Shown piece after piece: positions 59,045-64,000 of a stretch of DNA of 64,000 nucleotides. A program made the position numbers and the translations under genes. Each line of letters begins with the position of its first letter. Position 1 is the first letter of the stretch. Origin of the DNA: Streptomyces cavernae (GTDB lineage Bacteria > Actinomycetota > Actinomycetes > Streptomycetales > Streptomycetaceae); assembly GCF_004023625.1 (NCBI RefSeq), contig NZ_RPDJ01000031.1, positions 1-64,000 on the forward strand, in the 5' to 3' direction. The notes under the pieces are model-generated. The model had not been told where the DNA came from and did not search any database. It saw only the letters and a list, made by a program, of their open reading frames with translations.

Positions 59045-60469
59045 CTACCGATTCGCCACCGCCTGCCTCACCAGCGTCTTGCCGAAGTCCCACATCAGCC
59101 CGCCCTCATGCGCGTCGTCCATCACCGCGGTGAACGCCGCCACGAAACGGTCCACGTCCTGATCGTCGATGATCAGGGGCGGAATGAGTTTGATCACTTC
59201 GAGATGGTCGCCGGAGACCTGCGTGAGGATCCGGTGCCGTTGCAGCAGCGGTACGACGACCATCTGTGCGAAGAGGCCCTTGCGGGCCGCCTGCAGCATG
59301 GTCCAGCGGCTCCGCAGCTTCAGCGACTTCGGCTTGCCGAACTCGATGCCGATCATCAGGCCCCGGCCGCGGACGTCACTCAGCAGCTCGTACTTGTCGA
59401 TCAGTGCCGAGAGCCCGGACTTCAGCCGCTCGCCCGTGGCCCGGACGCCGGCGACGATCTGTTCGTTCTCCATGACCGACAGCACGGCGAGCCCGGCCGC
59501 CATCGCCTGGGCGTTCGAGCCGAAGCTCGCCGAGTGGACCAGAACCCGGTCCATGGACGAGTAGACCTTCTTGAAGATCCATTCCTTGCCGAGCGTCGCG
59601 CCCACCGGGACATAGCCGCCCGACAGCGCCTTCGCCACGCACACCAGGTCCGGTTCCACCCCGTCCTCGTGCTGGTAGGCGTAGAAGTCGCCGGTGCGGC
59701 CGAGTCCGGTCTGCACCTCGTCCGCGATCAGCAGTGCCTTGTGCCGGTGCAGCAGTTCCTGCGCCGCGCGCAGATATCCGGGCGGCGCCTCGTGCACGCC
59801 CTTGCCCTGGATGGGCTCCACGATCAGGGCGGCCACATCGCCCTTCCTCACCTCCCGTGCGAGAGCGTCGAGATCACCGAGCGTAACGGCGGTGTCGGGC
59901 AGCAGCGGCGCGAAGCCGTCCCGGAAGCCGGTCTCGCCGTTCACGGAGAGCGAGCCCGTCGTCAGGCCGTGGAAGGCGTGCGCGCAGTACAGGATCCGCG
60001 GTCTGCCCGTGGCGTACCGGGCGAACTTCAGCGCCGTCTCGACCGCCTCGGTACCGCTGTTGCCGAAGAACACCCGGTCCAGGTGCGGGCTGTGGGTCAG
60101 CAGTTTCTCGGCCAGCAGTCCGGGCAGCGGCTGGCAGTCGAAACGGGTGAGGTCGGCGAGCGAGGCGTCGAGGACGTCGTGCAGTGCCTGGCGGACGACG
60201 GGGTGGTGGCGGCCCAGCCCCATCACCCCGAACCCGGCGAGCATGTCCAGGTGGTCGTTGCCGTCCGCGTCCCAGAAGTGCGCGCCCTCGGCCCGCTCGT
60301 AGACCTTGTCGAAGCCGATGGTGTGCAGCATCCGCGGGAGCTGGTGGTTGAGGTACTTGGTGTGCAGCTCATAGCGCTCGGCTCCGCGCTCGGCCAGCAG
60401 CGCGCGGAGGTCGAACCCCTCGGCGGGGGACGAGGAAGCGGACTGGGGCGACGGTTCCGCGGTGGTCAT
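59045..60469 (-). CDS. Hopanoid-cluster class III aminotransferase (HpnO-like)
   Basis: 474-aa PLP enzyme. Markers: [20 protein letters not shown] followed by KALSGG with the Schiff-base lysine, [17 protein letters not shown], and LIADEVQTG. HpnO is thought to transaminate the oxidised side chain of ribosylhopane to give aminobacteriohopanetriol. The N-terminus up to about residue 20 is Ser/Pro-rich. ATG overlaps dxs stop (ATGA). Last gene in the hopanoid/MEP run. Confidence 0.88.
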   Translation of the reverse strand: MTTAEPSPQSASSSPAEGFDLRALLAERGAERYELHTKYLNHQLPRMLHTIGFDKVYERAEGAHFWDADGNDHLDMLAGFGVMGLGRHHPVVRQALHDVLDASLADLTRFDCQPLPGLLAEKLLTHSPHLDRVFFGNSGTEAVETALKFARYATGRPRILYCAHAFHGLTTGSLSVNGETGFRDGFAPLLPDTAVTLGDLDALAREVRKGDVAALIVEPIQGKGVHEAPPGYLRAAQELLHRHKALLIADEVQTGLGRTGDFYAYQHEDGVEPDLVCVAKALSGGYVPVGATLGKEWIFKKVYSSMDRVLVHSASFGSNAQAMAAGLAVLSVMENEQIVAGVRATGERLKSGLSALIDKYELLSDVRGRGLMIGIEFGKPKSLKLRSRWTMLQAARKGLFAQMVVVPLLQRHRILTQVSGDHLEVIKLIPPLIIDDQDVDRFVAAFTAVMDDAHEGGLMWDFGKTLVRQAVANR

Positions 60470-62412
60470 TCCTTTTTCTCCCTGGATTTCACCTTGGGTT
60501 TCGCCTTGGACCGGTCGTCGGACTGTTCCTTGGACCGCTCGTCCTTGGCGGCCAGGCACGCGCTGACGCGCCCGGCGATCTCGACGGGCGTCAGGCCTAT
60601 GTCGGCGAGCACCTCCCCGCGTTTGGCGTGCGGGAGGAACTGCTCCGGAATACCGAACCGGCGCACGGGCACGTCGACGTCGGCGTCCCCGAGGGCCAGC
60701 TCGACCGCCGAACCGACCCCTGCGGACCGGCTGTTGTCCTCGACCACCGCGACGAGCAGGTGCTCGGCGGCGAGCCCGGGCAGCGCGGCGTCGACGGGTT
60801 TGACCCAGCGGGGGTCGACGACCGTGCAGCCGATGCCGCGCGCCTCGAGCAGTTCGGCGGCTTGGAGGCAGACCGGGGCCATGACGCCGACGGCCACCAG
60901 CAGGGCCTGCGGGGTGCGCGGGTGGCGGTGCAGTACGTCCAGGCCGCCGACACGGTCCACCGCCGGAACCGGCTCCCCCACCGACTCCTTCGGGAAGCGG
61001 ATCAGGGTGGGCGCGTCGTCGACCGCGACCGCCTCCCGCAGCTGCGCCTTCAGCTGGTCGGCGTCGCGCGGTGCGGCGATCCTGAGGCCGGGTACGACCT
61101 GGAGTATCGACATGTCCCACATGCCGTTGTGCGAGGGCCCGTCCACCCCGGTGACACCGGCCCGGTCCAGTACGAACGTGACCCCGCAGCGGTGCAGGGC
61201 GACGTCCATCAGCAGCTGGTCGAAGGCCCGGTTGAGGAAGGTCGCGTACACGGCGACGACGGGGTGGAGGCCGCCGGTGGCCAGGCCTGCTGCGGACACC
61301 GCCGCGTGCTGTTCGGCGATCCCCACGTCCCACACCCGGTCGGGGAACCGCTCGGCGAACCTGCCGAGCCCGACCGGGTGCAGCATGGCGGCCGTGATCG
61401 CCACGACGTCCTCGCGCTCCTCGGCGATCGCGACGATCTCGTCGCCGAACACGGAGGTCCAGGAGGGGCGGGTGGCGGGCGCGAGCGGCTCGCAGGTGAG
61501 CGGGTCCATCACGCCGACGGTGTGGAAGTGGTCCTCCTCGTGGGCGAGCGCGGGTTCGTAACCGCGGCCCTTCTCCGTCAGGCAGTGGACGAGCACCGGT
61601 CCGTGGAAGCGTTTGGCGCGCCGCAGCGCGGACTCCACCGCGCCCACGTCGTGGCCGTCGATCGGGCCGACGTACTTGAGGCCCAGGTCCTCGAACATGC
61701 CCTGCGGTGCGAAGGCGTCCTTGAAGCCCTTCTTCGCGCCGTGCAGGGACTCGTACAGGGTGGTCCCGACGACCGGGGTGCGCAGCAGGACGTCCTTGCC
61801 CCAGGCCAGGACCTTCTCGTAGCTGTCGGTCGTGCGCAGGGTGGCGAGGTGGTTGGCGAGGCCGCCGATGGTAGGTGCGTAGGAGCGCTCGTTGTCGTTG
61901 ACGACGATGATCAGCGGGCGGCCCTTGGCCGCGGCGATGTTGTTGAGCGCCTCCCACGCCATGCCGCCGGTGAGCGCGCCGTCGCCGATGACCGCGACGA
62001 CGTGCCCCTTCTCGCCCTGCACCTGCCGGGCCTTGGCGAGACCGTCCGCCCAGCCGAGTGCGGTGGAGGCGTGACTGTTCTCGATGACGTCGTGCTCGGA
62101 CTCCTCGCGCGACGGGTACCCGGACAGACCGCCCTTGCCGCGCAGCTTGGAAAAATCCTGACGGCCTGTCAGGAGCTTGTGCACATAGCTCTGGTGACCG
62201 GTGTCCCACAGGATGCGGTCGACGGGTGACTCGAAGACCCGGTGGAGTGCGACGGTCAGTTCCACCACCCCCAGGTTGGGCCCCAGGTGGCCGCCGGTGC
62301 GGGCGACCGCGTGGACCAGGAACTCGCGTATCTCCTCGGACAGTTCACCGAGCTCCGCCTCGGACAGCGCCTTCAGGTCGCGTGGTCCCCGGATACTCTC
62401 CAGAATCGTCAC
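60466..62412 (-). CDS. dxs: 1-deoxy-D-xylulose-5-phosphate synthase
   Basis: 648-aa thiamine-diphosphate enzyme of the MEP pathway, joining pyruvate and glyceraldehyde 3-phosphate. [13 protein letters not shown], the TPP motif [16 protein letters not shown], catalytic Glu in [10 protein letters not shown], and a transketolase C-domain. A Lys/Ser/Asp-rich tail of about 25 residues after the normal end carries SKEQ and KVKSREKKE-type repeats. The copy sits inside the hopanoid cluster and probably boosts C5 supply for it; a housekeeping dxs may lie elsewhere. Confidence 0.96.
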   Translation of the reverse strand: MTILESIRGPRDLKALSEAELGELSEEIREFLVHAVARTGGHLGPNLGVVELTVALHRVFESPVDRILWDTGHQSYVHKLLTGRQDFSKLRGKGGLSGYPSREESEHDVIENSHASTALGWADGLAKARQVQGEKGHVVAVIGDGALTGGMAWEALNNIAAAKGRPLIIVVNDNERSYAPTIGGLANHLATLRTTDSYEKVLAWGKDVLLRTPVVGTTLYESLHGAKKGFKDAFAPQGMFEDLGLKYVGPIDGHDVGAVESALRRAKRFHGPVLVHCLTEKGRGYEPALAHEEDHFHTVGVMDPLTCEPLAPATRPSWTSVFGDEIVAIAEEREDVVAITAAMLHPVGLGRFAERFPDRVWDVGIAEQHAAVSAAGLATGGLHPVVAVYATFLNRAFDQLLMDVALHRCGVTFVLDRAGVTGVDGPSHNGMWDMSILQVVPGLRIAAPRDADQLKAQLREAVAVDDAPTLIRFPKESVGEPVPAVDRVGGLDVLHRHPRTPQALLVAVGVMAPVCLQAAELLEARGIGCTVVDPRWVKPVDAALPGLAAEHLLVAVVEDNSRSAGVGSAVELALGDADVDVPVRRFGIPEQFLPHAKRGEVLADIGLTPVEIAGRVSACLAAKDERSKEQSDDRSKAKPKVKSREKKE

Positions 62413-62440
62413 GCTCGGGCCCCCTCTCGTTCCGTGCTGT

Positions 62441-63598
62441 TCAGCTCACGGTGACGGCCGGCTCCCCCGGCCCGACGCCGTCGTTCTGCATCTGTTCGGC
62501 GATCTTCATGGCCTCTTCGATGAGGGTCTCGACGATCTTCGATTCAGCGACGGTCTTGATGACCTCGCCCTTCACGAAGATCTGCCCCTTGCCGTTGCCG
62601 GAGGCGACCCCCAGGTCCGCCTCCCGCGCCTCCCCCGGCCCGTTGACGACACAGCCCATGACCGCGACGCGCAGTGGCACTTCCATGCCTTCGAGGCCGG
62701 CCGTGACCTCGTCGGCCAGCTTGTAGACGTCGACCTGGGCCCGTCCGCAGGAGGGACAGGAGACGATCTCCAGTCGGCGCTGCCGCAGACCGAGGGCCTG
62801 GAGGATCTGGATGCCGACCTTGACCTCCTCCACTGGAGGCGCGGACAGCGAGACGCGGATGGTGTCGCCGATGCCCTCGGCGAGCAGCGCCCCGAAGGCG
62901 ACGGCGGACTTGATGGTGCCCTGGAACGCCGGTCCGGCCTCGGTGACACCGAGGTGCAGCGGGTAGTCGCACTGCGCCGCCAGCTGCCGGTACGCCTCGA
63001 TCATCACCACCGGGTCGTTGTGCTTGACCGAGATCTTGATGTCCCGGAAGCCGTGTTCCTCGAAGAGGGACGCCTCCCACAGCGCCGACTCGACGAGTGC
63101 CTCGGGCGTCGCCTTCCCGTACTTCTTCAGCAGCCGCTTGTCGAGCGAGCCGGCGTTCACCCCGATACGGATCGGGGTGCCCGCGTCGGAGGCGGCGCGC
63201 GCGATCTCCTTGACCTTGTCGTCGAACTGCTTGATGTTGCCGGGGTTCACCCGGACGGCAGCGCAGCCCGCGTCGATGGCCGCGAAGACGTACTTGGGCT
63301 GGAAGTGGATGTCCGCGATGACCGGGATCTGTGACTTGCGCGCGATCGTGGCGAGCGCGTCCGCGTCGTCCTGCGTGGGGCAGGCGACCCGGACGATCTG
63401 GCAGCCGGACGCGGTGAGTTCCGCGATCTGCTGCAGCGTCGCGCCGATGTCCGAGGTACGGGTCGTCGTCATCGACTGCACCGATACGGGTGCCCCGCCC
63501 CCGACGGGCACCGGCCCGACCTGGATCCGCCGCGACACGCGCCGCTCGGCGATCGGCCGCGCGGGCGCCTCGGGGACGCCCAGGGATACGGCGGTCAT
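62441..63598 (-). CDS. ispG: 4-hydroxy-3-methylbut-2-enyl-diphosphate synthase (flavodoxin)
   Basis: 385-aa [4Fe-4S] enzyme of the MEP pathway, converting MEcPP to HMBPP. N-terminal TIM barrel ([13 protein letters not shown]) and C-terminal cluster domain with [10 protein letters not shown] and [13 protein letters not shown] start, 4 nt after the hpnH stop. Cooperates with the adjacent dxs. Confidence 0.96.
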   Translation of the reverse strand: MTAVSLGVPEAPARPIAERRVSRRIQVGPVPVGGGAPVSVQSMTTTRTSDIGATLQQIAELTASGCQIVRVACPTQDDADALATIARKSQIPVIADIHFQPKYVFAAIDAGCAAVRVNPGNIKQFDDKVKEIARAASDAGTPIRIGVNAGSLDKRLLKKYGKATPEALVESALWEASLFEEHGFRDIKISVKHNDPVVMIEAYRQLAAQCDYPLHLGVTEAGPAFQGTIKSAVAFGALLAEGIGDTIRVSLSAPPVEEVKVGIQILQALGLRQRRLEIVSCPSCGRAQVDVYKLADEVTAGLEGMEVPLRVAVMGCVVNGPGEAREADLGVASGNGKGQIFVKGEVIKTVAESKIVETLIEEAMKIAEQMQNDGVGPGEPAVTVS

Positions 63599-63602
63599 GA
63601 CA

Positions 63603-64000
63603 TCACCCGTTGTTTCCGGAGACGGTCTCGCGCATCGCCCGCAGGGACTCCTTGAGGGAGCCCATGGTGGCCAGCACGGCGGTCGGTTCGTAACCGCAGT
63701 GCGCCATGCAGTTGGCGCAGCGCGGGTCCTTGCCGCGGCCGTAGGCGTCCCAGTCGGTGTCCTCGATCAGTTCCCGGTATGTCGGGACGTACCCGTCGCT
63801 CATCAGGTAGCACGGCTTCTGCCAGCCGAAGAGCGAGTAGTTGGGGATCGCCCACGCGGTGCACGGGAAGTCGACCTTGCCCTCGAGGAAGTCGAGGAAC
63901 AGCGGCGAGTGGTTGAGCCGCCAGCGGCGCCGGTTGCCGCCCGAGAAGGCCTTCTTGAACAGTTCCCGGGTCTGCTCGACGCCGAGGAAGTGCTCCTGGT
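63603..64000 (-). CDS. hpnH: Adenosyl-hopene transferase HpnH (radical SAM), C-terminal part
   Basis: Only the C-terminal ~130 residues are present; the gene runs off the right edge. Seen: [40 protein letters not shown], and the cysteine-rich end [16 protein letters not shown]. HpnH adds the 5'-deoxyadenosyl group to diploptene, the first step of hopanoid side-chain formation. Identity rests on this C-terminal block and the hopanoid neighbourhood. Confidence 0.88.
   Translation of the reverse strand, partial: QEHFLGVEQTRELFKKAFSGGNRRRWRLNHSPLFLDFLEGKVDFPCTAWAIPNYSLFGWQKPCYLMSDGYVPTYRELIEDTDWDAYGRGKDPRCANCMAHCGYEPTAVLATMGSLKESLRAMRETVSGNNG

Noticed and set aside
60470-62209. N-terminal extension of the hopanoid aminotransferase through the dxs gene
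   Set aside because: It is a shifted frame of dxs with Arg/Gly-rich nonsense composition; the real start is the ATG coupled to the dxs stop.

Overview
The window is high-GC actinobacterial chromosome and almost certainly comes from a Streptomyces. It carries a conservon (sensor-like kinase, roadblock, DUF742, small GTPase), a hopanoid/MEP-pathway gene run, a c-di-AMP riboswitch in front of a LysM/M23 peptidase, CsoR-type copper boxes, many GTG/TTG starts and many 4-nt start/stop overlaps. No assignment was checked against a database. All are read from sequence and family knowledge.

Layout. 1-1.4 kb: end of a betaine-type ABC importer operon (minus). 1.6-3.0 kb: a TnpB-only IS200/IS605-type element. 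3.2-10.1 kb: a compact catabolic cluster of an amidohydrolase, two thiol-dioxygenase-like cupins, a divergent urocanase, a GntR regulator, a 3-hydroxyacyl-CoA-dehydrogenase-like enzyme and a histidine-ammonia-lyase homologue that has lost the MIO-forming Ala-Ser-Gly triad. With the betaine importer next door, the best reading is a pathway for ergothioneine or a related imidazole betaine. 10.4 kb: tRNA-Pro(GGG). 10.7-13.2 kb: a small YjbR-like protein, a broken GNAT gene, an XRE-cupin regulator with a 39-bp operator on its start codon, and a LysR. 13.3-15.6 kb: kbl-tdh threonine degradation. 15.9-17.9 kb: a DUF2264 enzyme.

17.88-18.33 kb is filled by two back-to-back MITE-like repeats whose CTAG ends supply the TAG stops of the convergent flanking genes. 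A second, inverted copy of the first lies at 46.6 kb. 18.3-22.5 kb: the conservon plus a GAF protein. 23-25.9 kb: a repeat-rich membrane protein and a secreted PGRP amidase. 26-29.9 kb: a copper locus (secreted protein, CopZ, CopA) with two CsoR boxes. 30-37.9 kb: an exopolysaccharide locus (LCP protein, UDP-sugar dehydrogenase, hyaluronan-synthase-like GT2 with a long repeat tail, Tat-exported deacetylase, CBM3-GH16 protein). 38.3-40.9 kb: sugar kinase, class II aldolase and a divergent TetR. 41-46.4 kb: SH3 protein, MBL-fold hydrolase, amino acid dehydrogenase, TetR, a TnpB-type right-end remnant and an SGNH hydrolase.

47.2-52.6 kb: a complete Liv-type ABC importer with a MarR regulator. 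52.6-54.7 kb: a DUF6250-like secreted protein and the riboswitch-controlled LysM/M23 peptidase. 55-58.2 kb: GH36 alpha-galactosidase and a tyrosine phosphatase, with three evenly spaced DnaA boxes between them. 58.2-59 kb: XRE-cupin regulator plus a 39-aa membrane peptide. 59-64 kb: hpnO, dxs, ispG and the end of hpnH (hopanoid side-chain and isoprenoid supply), running off the right edge.

Across the window at least six otherwise ordinary proteins carry in-frame low-complexity or tandem-repeat expansions.
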